From NCBI GenBank assembly GCA_001566295.1, contig KQ964257.1, positions 372,001-436,000 on the forward strand: 64,000 bases of DNA. Direction: 5' to 3'. Positions 56,038-64,000 of this stretch are shown here, one piece after another. The DNA comes from Microdochium bolleyi (lineage: Eukaryota; Ascomycota; Sordariomycetes; Xylariales; Microdochiaceae). The notes under the pieces were generated by a model. The model had not been told where the DNA came from. It saw only the letters and a program-made list of their open reading frames with translations, and made no database searches. The translations under genes were made by a program, and so were the position numbers. How positions within the stretch are numbered: position 1 is the stretch's first letter; each line of letters starts with the position of its first letter.

Positions 56038-57240
56038 TTATGAAGATTTCGGTGGCCCGAGAGCTTGTATTATCCTCGTGACCTCGTCTCCATTGACATT
56101 CTCTGAGCCCTTTGTCGTCAGACAGCTCGAATGCACCCACGGATGCAACGGAGTCTTCTCTGCTGCTCCCAGACCCCGTTTCTTCCCAGCCTCATCGCTA
56201 TCACCGTGTACAGATTCCGGCAGAGCAGCAGCAGTAGTAGTACTGTGCCTCAGCCCACGGAGAATACCCGCGACGTTCACGCTTCGCACTCCACCGCCAA
56301 CGATAATTTCTAGCCCAATCACGTCAGCCAACTTCATGATCTCCGCCAGAAAACCATCGTGGCCGCCATCGCCGCTCGTGGGTGACACATGATCCACGGC
56401 GTTGCCAAGTCCGCCAGACGTCAGGATCCCCGCGAACCCCAGGTCCCGGACTCTCCGCAGCAGGTTTGTCAAGGGCAGCACGGGGTCGGGCAAAGATCTT
56501 GCTGCAGCTGTTGTTATCCCGGCCACAACTGAATGTCGCTTTTGTCCAGCCGCTGCTGCTGTGACCAGCACGTCAAAGGCCCTGTGAAACACGCACACGA
56601 ACGGCCGTGCGGCCGCGACCAGACGGGCGCAGGTGACGTCGTCGATGTTGATATCCTGATCTGCACGTAATGCAGATGATGCCAATGGTGGTGGTGCTGG
56701 TCTTCGGGCAGAGTCAGGCTCCGCGGCGCGGCGCAGGGCGCCGAACACGAACCCGTCCCCGCGCGCGAGGTCGAGGTGTGGCTTCAGCGCATGGATCGAG
56801 GTCTCCATGGCGTCCACCTCGTCGGGGGTGTACACAAAATCCAGCATCGTCTCTTGCCCTCTGTGCTGGTGCATCTCTTCCTCACCTCCTCCATCATGTC
56901 CGGCGGATGGTGGGGAGGGCGTGGGAGGAGGAGGGCCGCGGGGCCGGATCATGACCCGCACGGGTACTGCTACTGCATTATGCTGGTCTTGTTGCTGCTC
57001 TCGTACGTCCTCCTCGTGTTGATGACCTTTTGATATTTGGGCTTGCGACAGGGTACCTGTAACGGCCGTGAGCTCCGCGACCGACGGCGTGGTACCGCCC
57101 GCCGGGTACGACCCAGCGGCGTTGAGCTCGAGCCGGGCCGCGCCGGCGGCTACGGCGGCTGCGGCAGAGGTGGCGCCGAAGATGGGGATCTCGAGCAGAG
57201 CGGCAGGACGGCTCCGGCGACCGGAGAGCGGGGCCGACAT
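56038..57240 (-). CDS. cutC: CutC family protein (copper homeostasis-like, TIM barrel)
   Basis: An intronless frame of 400 residues, starting at 57240 (MSAPLSGRRS). It matches CutC at LLEIPIFGATSAAAAVAAGAARLELN (the family's 'LE...GADRIEL' strand and helix), VRVMIRPRG, HRAFDVL and IGLEIIVGGGVRS. A Pro/Gln/His-rich insertion at about 75-125 separates two barrel strands. CutC proteins are cytosolic barrels linked to copper tolerance in bacteria; the biochemical activity in fungi is not established. An ATG upstream in the same open frame would add 38 residues without family similarity. It is convergent with TYR1 at 198 bp. Confidence 0.85.
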   Translation of the reverse strand: MSAPLSGRRSRPAALLEIPIFGATSAAAAVAAGAARLELNAAGSYPAGGTTPSVAELTAVTGTLSQAQISKGHQHEEDVREQQQDQHNAVAVPVRVMIRPRGPPPPTPSPPSAGHDGGGEEEMHQHRGQETMLDFVYTPDEVDAMETSIHALKPHLDLARGDGFVFGALRRAAEPDSARRPAPPPLASSALRADQDINIDDVTCARLVAAARPFVCVFHRAFDVLVTAAAAGQKRHSVVAGITTAAARSLPDPVLPLTNLLRRVRDLGFAGILTSGGLGNAVDHVSPTSGDGGHDGFLAEIMKLADVIGLEIIVGGGVRSVNVAGILRGLRHSTTTAAALPESVHGDSDEAGKKRGLGAAEKTPLHPWVHSSCLTTKGSENVNGDEVTRIIQALGPPKSS

Positions 57241-57559
57241 CACGGGCGGCGGCGTCGGGTTGTTCTTCTTGATGTATGTGAGTCTGGACTGGTGGTTGTG
57301 AATGTGTGGAATCCTGGTGGGGGGTTGTTCGAGATGTAAGGGTTCTCTTGACACTTAATTGTTGTAACAATTGGGGTTGACTTTGACCTGGTGGCACAGT
57401 GAACGGTCCGGTGGGGTTTCCAGGTTTTCAAACCACAAACGATGTAAGGTTGATCGCGGTTGCATTTGTATGGTTGTGTCAACCTGTTGGGAGGGTCCCC
57501 TCGGTGGAGTTCCCCTCACTTTCGCTGCTGACGAGGCTGGCAGTTCCGGTATTCAGGGC

Positions 57560-59025
57560 TCACTATGGAATATCATTCTTTCAAGTTCCTGCATGGGCAG
57601 CTGGGGCGAGCTTTTCTGGGTGGACCAGGTCTGCATCAACCAGGCCGACGAGGCCGAGAAGAGCCACCAGGTCAACCAGATGAGGCACATCTACAACGAG
57701 GCTGCCCATGTCATTGCCTGGCTGGGCACCCCGTGGCCAGACTGTGGATTTCTGTTCGCCTACCTTACCAGCGTTGGCGGGGTTGTCCTCATGGGAGACT
57801 TCGACTGTTCGGGAGCACGCGTACCACAAGGACCGCACTGTGAGAAAGCGCATCGCGCGGGCACATTTGGAATACTGCCGGAAGCAGTACTGGACACGAC
57901 TCTGGGTGATTCAGGAGTAGGCGGTCGCGCGGAGGCTCACCATCACCTGCGGGCCGTGGCGGCTAAGTGACGAACATGTGTACACGGCGATCGTGGAGAA
58001 TAAATTCCGGTCAAAAGCAGGACAAATCACCACGGATTCAGAGAGACAAGGCGTTTAACGTGGATTTCGAGAGATGCTCGACAACATTCCAAGCTCGTTC
58101 GTGTTGAACATCATGACTCGGAGGAGGTTTTATCAGTGGGCGGTCACCGACAATGCAGTGGTTGGGGATACCGGCTTGTTGAGGACTCTGGCTACGGCAC
58201 TGGTGCAAGAGTCGGGCTACGATCTGCTGCAGACGTCGGATCCACGGGACCGGATCTTCTCGCTCATAGGGCTCGCGTCGGACATGGCTGACTTCGACGA
58301 CTTCCCGGACTACACCAGATTGTGTGAAGACGTTTATCAAGAAGTGGCAGAGATCACGTTGAGAAAAGGCGAGGTGGACATTCTGGCGTAATGCCATTTC
58401 CCAAAGACCTTGAAGCAGCTCCCAAGCTGGGTGCCGGACTGGGACTCGGGCCTGAGAGCACCGTGTTGTACGGCTGTCTTCCGGACCGGGTTCTGTGCGT
58501 CAGGCAGCTTCGACACCGCTCGTCAGACTAGAGTCAGTGGCAGGGAGGTCACTCTGCAGGGCATCTTTGTGGATTCCAGCCATGAGCGAAGCGACATTCT
58601 TTGGAGTCCGGACTGGCTGGCAGGATTAGATATCATCAAAGCCCGAGAATACGTCGACGAATTGGCCGGTATTGTGGTAAATCCCCGCGGATCAGGATCG
58701 AAGACAAGATGGACGACGTTGGACGAATCGCCACTGCGGATGCGGGGGGTCAACGTGAGGGTATTGCATGGACCGACTACCTCAACTTGATCCGCGATGG
58801 GCTACGTACTCTCGGCACGCAACTTCCAGGCAGCACTCACGCTTCGGATGGGACAGAGGCGGGCGACCAGCTCATTGTCCTTCTGGGCGCCATGGCACCG
58901 TACATCTTGCGGCCAGTCGATGGCACAAGAGCTGCCGGCTCATCGGCGAAGCCTATGTTCATGGCATCATGCACGGCGCGATGTGCAAAGGAAATCCAGC
59001 GATCGTCAATGTCAAGATAACATGA
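57560..59025 (+). pseudogene. degenerate HET-domain (heterokaryon incompatibility) gene
   Basis: Pieces of a HET-type protein appear in order but in different frames and with stops. FWVDQVCINQADEAEKSHQVNQMRHIYNEAAHV (quoted in parts: ELFWVDQVCINQ, then QMRHIYNEAAH) at about 57615-57715 is the HET core. After a frameshift, YWTRLWVIQE ends at a stop at 57918-57920 and continues ARRLTITCGPW. Further in-frame stops lie at 58056-58058 and 58389-58391. DPRDRIFSLIGLASD and LPSWVPDWDSGL lie between and after them, and two more shifts separate LIVLLGAMAPYILRP from LIGEAYVHGIMHG near 59000. The N-terminal YxALSYxWG start motif is missing. No intron set restores one frame, so I call it a relic. HET genes trigger death on fusion with unlike strains and often decay. 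Confidence 0.8.
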
Positions 59026-59205
59026 ATGTTCAAGGAACGGGACTGAGCAGGCTCAGGTTACGTGGTTGCTGTATCTTGAAATTGGAAATTGATCGTTGAA
59101 CAGTCATTGGAGTGCAAATAGGCTTGACTGCGGCTCGGTCGATCTTGTAAAGTTTAAGGCAGGCAAGCATGGTCCACGGTCACGTTGAAGATATCAACAT
59201 TGAGA

Positions 59206-60408
59206 ATGGCGATGAGATGCAAGCGCGCGAGGTTGCCGAACACGCGAGTCCTGGCAGCTGTCAGAGCCTACCCTGAAGGATTCTCCACCTGGGCTAGCAC
59301 TCTGACGGGCCGGGCATTGCTGCGCCTGCCTCAGGCTCCCCCAGCCCAGCTCAGACCGTGCGATTTCCTTCCCAAACACCTCGACCCAGGGCTCTGTAGT
59401 TCGTGCTCTCCACCAAAAAACACGTTCTGCACGTCTCTGTCAACGCGTCCAAGCTGCCGACACAGTGTACCCATCGCCATCTCGACGCACCTCTATCCGA
59501 CCATCACCACCAGCACCATTATCGCATCGCCAGCACTATCGACGACCCTCAGCCTGCTGTTCGAGGCCCAGCCCAGCCTCCACGACGCTCTCGAGCCCAT
59601 CACGCGTCACGACGCACCCTTCCTCCTTCCCCGGTCACCCTCGACAACCGCCACCATTTCGCTCTCAAACCTCCCCCCGCAGACACCCCATCACCCTGCG
59701 GTTGCGGGCGTGCCGAATGGGAATCATCCCAATGGCAGCGCCCTCAACACGCCCAGGGTGGTGTCTGCGCAGGCGACGCCCTCGTCGATGGGGCCCGGGG
59801 AGGCCCCAGGTGCCCTCGCTCCACCACCAGAAGGCATCTATAGGACATTCGAAGACCTCCTGACAGCAGTCCAGCGAGTGGCCAAGGATCAGGGCTACGG
59901 CGTTGTCAAGCTGCGTGCCAGCAACTATCGCGATGGCAAGCCAACCCGATACGACCTGGTGTGCGACCGCGGAGGTGTCAAGTACAACAGTACAGCCAAG
60001 AAGCGGAATCCCAGCACGCGAAAGGTCGACTGCCCGTGGCGCGCCAAGGCTGTCTGTGAGGTCCAGCTCGGCAACCAGTGGCGGTTCGCTGTTCAGGATT
60101 CGCGGCATAACCACGAGGCGCGGGTTCCGGCTGCTCCGCCAGGACAGGAGAACACCCCGATGGCGCAGAGTCTTCGCAGTTTAACCAACAAGCTCGACCG
60201 AATCAGCCATGATCTCAACCAGGGATTCGGGCGTATCGAGTCGCGGATGGAGAGTATCGAGAAGCGATTGGAGGCGATGGAGTCGCGCATGGGCACCATC
60301 GAGGCACGCATGTCAGGCGTCGAGGCGAGCGGGCGGATGGAGGTCGGCCCTATGGACAACATGGACATGGGCGAGCCAGGGTCGATGCTCGGTCCTGCCG
60401 TTATGTAG
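59206..60408 (+). CDS. FAR1-type DNA-binding-domain protein (start and C-terminus uncertain)
   Basis: The sure part begins near 59830 (YRTFEDLLTAVQRVAKDQGYG). The domain has zinc-type ligands at DLVCDRGG, VDCPWRAK and HNHEARVP (C-C-H-H order), as in FAR1/WRKY-like domains derived from Mutator-type transposases. A coiled coil follows (ESRMESIEKRLEAMESRMG, about 350-370 from the first possible codon). The first in-frame ATG is at 59206, but the encoded Ser/Thr/Pro-rich N-terminus looks like leader, so the true start may be at 59788 or in an unseen exon. A TAG at 60406-60408 ends the frame, yet 55 further codons to TGA at 60574-60576 look coding (LPNDALAVLHRLAMQ...). A 66-bp GT-AG intron would remove the TAG. 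It is probably a nuclear regulator; its targets are unknown. Confidence 0.72.
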   Translation: MAMRCKRARLPNTRVLAAVRAYPEGFSTWASTLTGRALLRLPQAPPAQLRPCDFLPKHLDPGLCSSCSPPKNTFCTSLSTRPSCRHSVPIAISTHLYPTITTSTIIASPALSTTLSLLFEAQPSLHDALEPITRHDAPFLLPRSPSTTATISLSNLPPQTPHHPAVAGVPNGNHPNGSALNTPRVVSAQATPSSMGPGEAPGALAPPPEGIYRTFEDLLTAVQRVAKDQGYGVVKLRASNYRDGKPTRYDLVCDRGGVKYNSTAKKRNPSTRKVDCPWRAKAVCEVQLGNQWRFAVQDSRHNHEARVPAAPPGQENTPMAQSLRSLTNKLDRISHDLNQGFGRIESRMESIEKRLEAMESRMGTIEARMSGVEASGRMEVGPMDNMDMGEPGSMLGPAVM

Positions 60409-62772
60409 GACAAACGCCAGGAACAAGACGGACTTCCGGCGCCAGAGCTACCGAACGATGCGCTGGCCGTGCTGCACAGGCTTGCCATGCAAGGTGGCGA
60501 ATCCGTCAAAGCTGACCATGAATTCGAAGTCGTGGATCCCAACCTGGGTGAGCCACCTCACGGGCATGGCGGCTGAAGAGTTTCGCCCGTCACGCCCAAG
60601 TCGGGCATCGCGTTTTCTTGATTGGGCGTACGGAAAGTGTGTAAAGTGTGCGCTTGGGTTTCTCCTTTCTCTCCTTCTTATCTTCTCTTGCAGTGTATTT
60701 AAACATTGGGAAATTGGCACACGGGAGGGCACACCTTGATTTCTTCGACACTGAGGTCTTTCTCGGGTTGTACACACATAAGCTATTAAAACAAAAAGCG
60801 ACGTCGCGGTCCTCAGGGTTTGGTTCTGCCCGGAAGGGTCTGTCGAGGGTCCGGCCCGTGCATGTGAAAGCGTTGCAATGTCTATTGGTGCACTGTACTG
60901 GCATCGTGAGCCGGGATGACGAGCTGGGATCCCCACACTGTTTGTTCATCCTCCACACTAAGCGCGGCGCGCCTCCACAGAGATCGTCAATTGTGCATGC
61001 TCCCACGTGGGCTTCCCGCAACGTGAACCGCAAATGGTAGGATGAACGGGGCCCTCCTTCAGCGCTGAGGAAATATGCGGCTTGTGGGACTTTGTCGCTG
61101 TCAATAATCCGCAGATGATTGGATACGCTAATCAACACGGATCGTTACGTGCAAGCTATTGGCATCGTCCGGACCTTACCTCCACCACAAGCACCTTGGA
61201 CCAGATCTACCCTGGCAGCAGAGGGTCTGTACCACGCCGAGATACAAGGGAGACGGAGGGGCATCGTGGATATGGAGGGAATGACAAATACGGGGTCTGA
61301 GTCCTGGACCAATGTGCGTGTAGGCCGGGCGCTTGGGCGGAAGACGGACAAGCGGAAGCGCAAAACCTCCACAGAAACAGAACGATATATACATCTTGGC
61401 GTCTGATGTTTCCTTCTCTGGCTCTGAACACGACGTGTGACCTGAGCATCACCCATGGACTTCGAGTGCCGACTGAGAGAACAGACGGGGTCACGCGACG
61501 CGGTATGACAGACAACGGCTCGTGCATCATCGGGCGCCGGACATGGAAAGTTTGTGTTCTCATGTGGACTGGATGGAATGACACAGCTCGCATGACACGA
61601 GACAGGCAAACCTCGCTCCCCGGTGCTTGCCCCGGATCTAAACTGAACGACCGTTCGTTTGGGGGCGAGCATCGCCAAACGGGAGGCGCCTAAGACTACC
61701 ACATCTGGACTGGCCTCCACATTGGGGGCGGTCCCGACGGCTGGGGGGGCCCGCAGCGCGTGAATCCCGCTTCGGAACTCGGGAGCTATCAACGGGCGGC
61801 GGATGGGCTGTTGCATTTTCTCCCCCGTTGCTGTCAGGGACGAGATACTACCGTTCTGCGTGCATTGCTGTCTGGATCCAGACTGGCTTGGGTCCTTGGA
61901 CATTGGCACGTCATGCACACATCCTTGGCGATCCCGGGATCTTGGATAAGGTACGTATACCTCTGCGTATCTTTGCTTGTTAATTGCAAGTCTACACAGT
62001 ACCGAAGTCTTGAGCAATTGCCTTGCGCCCTCTGGACCCCAAGTCTGGCTAACGCTACATGACGCGTCGCACGGTCAGCAATGTACTCCACAAGAATGCC
62101 CATACGGGGTCAGCTAACCGCCCCCGAGTGTCGCGTGAGCCAGCATGGCCCGTAGACGACGATGTGCGCGAGTCATGCAGCCATTCTGGAGTAGTCAATT
62201 CAGCTCTGTGTTCAGGCAGGGAAATTATCGGGACGCACTGCGGAGGCGGCCCTGGAATGCCTAGAACGGACACAGGGATGCCCAAACCTCCAGAATGACT
62301 ATCCGCTTAGAGCATCTGTTCTCGCAGCCCGAGCAGACCTCGGACCAGGACATCCCCAGGAGCGACCCAGACGTCCGGTTGCAAGCCGAGCTTTAAGCGG
62401 AGAGGGTGGGGCAGAGGCCGAATCGAGCAACATTAAGCACCCGAAGGCCCCCGATGCCGCGCAACAGGGGCCGAGTTGGCAGGCACAAACCCCATGGGGC
62501 AAGGTCAACCCCCTCGGAGCCTCCCCACGCACAGGAACCTCGTCTCCAGACTCCAGCCCTTGACGCACCACACCCCGGATCGGCACCCAGCTAGTCGCCC
62601 ATCGCACGACTCGGCGCCTCGCATGCACCATGCTCCATCTCTATACAACTATATAACACGGGGCCCCAGACCCCCGGAATCTCCTCTCCTCTCCTGCAAC
62701 AACTCGTACTCAGTCCTCGCCTCGGCACCCCCCACACCCAGCCACGAGCCACGACGCACGCAAGCCGCCACC
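60409..62772. other. about 2.4 kb without a clear gene
   Basis: The first 168 bp may be the C-terminal extension of the FAR1-type gene. Beyond that, a 290-codon minus-strand frame (61145-62017) and others show no domain, start with non-ATG codons or are interrupted. The right end holds a TATA box and CA-rich leader of the MFS gene. A non-coding RNA cannot be excluded. Confidence 0.45.
62650..62656 (+). promoter_or_regulatory. TATA box of the right-hand MFS transporter gene
   Basis: TATATAA, 117 bp upstream of the ATG at 62773, followed by a CA/CT-rich leader and a GCCACCATG start context. Inferred from sequence and position. Confidence 0.6.
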
Positions 62773-64000
62773 ATGAGCGCTGACACAGAGCCCAAGGTCG
62801 TCGCCGCCAGCAAGAGCGATGTTCTGCACGACGAGGGCATCCCCGGCGACCAGCACCTCGCCGATCTCTCCAACGAGGAGGAGCGCAGCATCGGCAAGTG
62901 GGCGGCCATCCGCCAGAACCCCTGGGCCTTCCTGTGGTGCCTCTACGGCGTCTGGACCATCATGCTCGTCAGCTTCGAGGGCCAGGCCGCCGGCATCGTC
63001 GTCGGAATCCCCCAGTTCCGCAAGGACTTTGGCACCCTCTACAACGGCGACTACGTCCTCGACACAAACTGGCAGGCCGCCTTCCAGGGCGGGCCCGGAG
63101 CCAGCCAGTTCTTCGGTGCCATCGGCGCCGGCCAGGTCGCTGACTGGATCGGCCGCCGCAACACCATCGCCGCTGCCCTCGTCGTGTCCTTTGCGGCCAT
63201 CACCGTCGAGGTTATCGCGACCACCAACGAGGTCTTCTTTGGCGGCAAGTTCCTCAACGGCTTTGCCATTGGTATCCTGCAGTCTGTGGGCGGTTCATAC
63301 ATCGGCGAGGTATGTATAAGGGAACTCTCAATCAGACGCTCTAGTCGTTGGAGACTAAACACTGACCTCCGAATTTGTGTAGATCGTCCCGCTCGCCCTC
63401 CGTGGTCTGACGACTTGCCTCATCGCCCTCGCCTTCACTCTCGGCCCCTTCATCGTGGCCCTCATTGTCAACTTCCACGGTAACACAGGCGATGCTTGGT
63501 CCTACCGTGCCATCTTCTGCTCTCAGTATGGCTTTGCAGCCATCGCGGCCGCGTTTGTGTTCTTTATGCCGGAGTAAGTGATGTGCCCACTTCCAGATAT
63601 TTTAGCCCCAAACTGACCAAACGCTTATCATCACAGGTCCCCTTGGTGGCTGGTTAGCAAGGGCCGCGACGAGAAGGCCCTGAAGTCTCTCCAGCGCCTT
63701 GGCTACTCCTCCACGGATGGCTCCGCCGCGAAGCGCCTCGCCAACATCAAGGTCACGCTGGAGGAGGTCAAGAAGGAGACCGACGGCGCCACGTACGCCG
63801 AGTGCTTCCGCGCCTCGAATCTGCGCCGCACCATCATTTCCATCACCCCGCTCGTCGCGCAGCAGTTCACCGGCATCGTCTTCGCGGCGTCGTACTCGAC
63901 GTACTACGCCCAGCTGGCCGGCTACAGCGTCGACGACTCGTTCAAGCTCCAGATCGTCCAGCAGGTGCTGTCCATGATTGGCAACATCATCTCGTGGCAG
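62773..64000 (+). CDS. MFS sugar transporter (hexose/alpha-glucoside type), 3' end outside window
   Basis: Exons 62773-63309, 63383-63573 and 63637 to the window edge (introns 73 and 63 bp) encode the first ~364 residues. An acidic N-terminus of about 45 residues is followed by TM1 (WCLYGVWTIMLVSFEG). Sugar-porter motifs are present: DWIGRRNTIA between TM2 and TM3, GKFLNGFAIGILQ in TM4, the Pro-Glu-Ser-Pro-Trp-Trp-Leu motif after TM6 that is completed across the second splice site (ATGCCGGA|GTCC), and RRTIISITPLVAQQFTGIVF in TM7. It probably imports a sugar by proton symport at the plasma membrane; the exact sugar cannot be told. It resembles the other MFS gene in this window (13987-15609), but that one has no introns. 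Confidence 0.9.

Noticed and set aside
61145..62017. 290-codon minus-strand frame in the gene-free stretch
   Set aside because: No domain, no membrane pattern and Arg/Ser/Pro-rich composition; probably chance in GC-rich DNA.

Overview
The window looks like nuclear DNA of a filamentous ascomycete (Pezizomycotina, probably Sordariomycetes-like). Genes are spaced by 0.1-2.4 kb. Introns are mostly 51-137 bp, with GTAAGT/GTGAGT-type donors and CTAAC/CTGAC-like branch sites. Conserved genes are GC-rich at third positions, so long antisense shadow frames are common. The gene set is typically fungal: Nop4, condensin Cnd3, eIF3c, Rad9, prephenate dehydrogenase, vacuolar alkaline phosphatase, a UstYa-type oxidase and a HET relic. 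Intron-exon structures were solved by hand from reading frame, splice signals and family alignment. Each multi-exon model below closes in frame.

Layout. 0-7 kb: the 3' end of an unknown gene, NOP4 (-), and condensin subunit 3 (+). 7-12.2 kb: a 12-exon ABCC transporter (-). 12.2-18 kb: a sugar-type MFS transporter (+) and an ASCH-domain protein (-) among non-coding stretches. 18-24.5 kb, the most interesting part: a UstYa-family (DUF3328) oxidase (-), divergent from a secreted protein of eight ~55-66-residue repeats with Arg-terminated joints (+), followed by an FAD monooxygenase (+). This resembles fungal RiPP (dikaritin/ustiloxin-type) loci. 25-31 kb: a small helical protein, eIF3c, and a hemerythrin-domain protein with a likely mitochondrial presequence. 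31-45 kb: a secreted two-domain trefoil lectin-like protein, a methyltransferase, a rhomboid protease, a SnoaL-like protein and an orphan membrane protein. 45-57 kb: alkaline phosphatase, an F-box/LRR-like protein, Rad9, an RCC1-like protein, prephenate dehydrogenase and CutC. 57-64 kb: a broken HET gene, a FAR1-type DNA-binding protein with a puzzling stop codon, a 2.4-kb gene-free stretch, and an MFS transporter cut by the window edge.

Most genes are unrelated housekeeping or accessory units. The only stretch where neighbours plausibly act together is 18-24.5 kb (precursor-like repeat protein, UstYa oxidase, flavin monooxygenase), with the MFS and ABC transporters at 7-16 kb as possible exporters. 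That link is inference from gene order and family knowledge, not proof.
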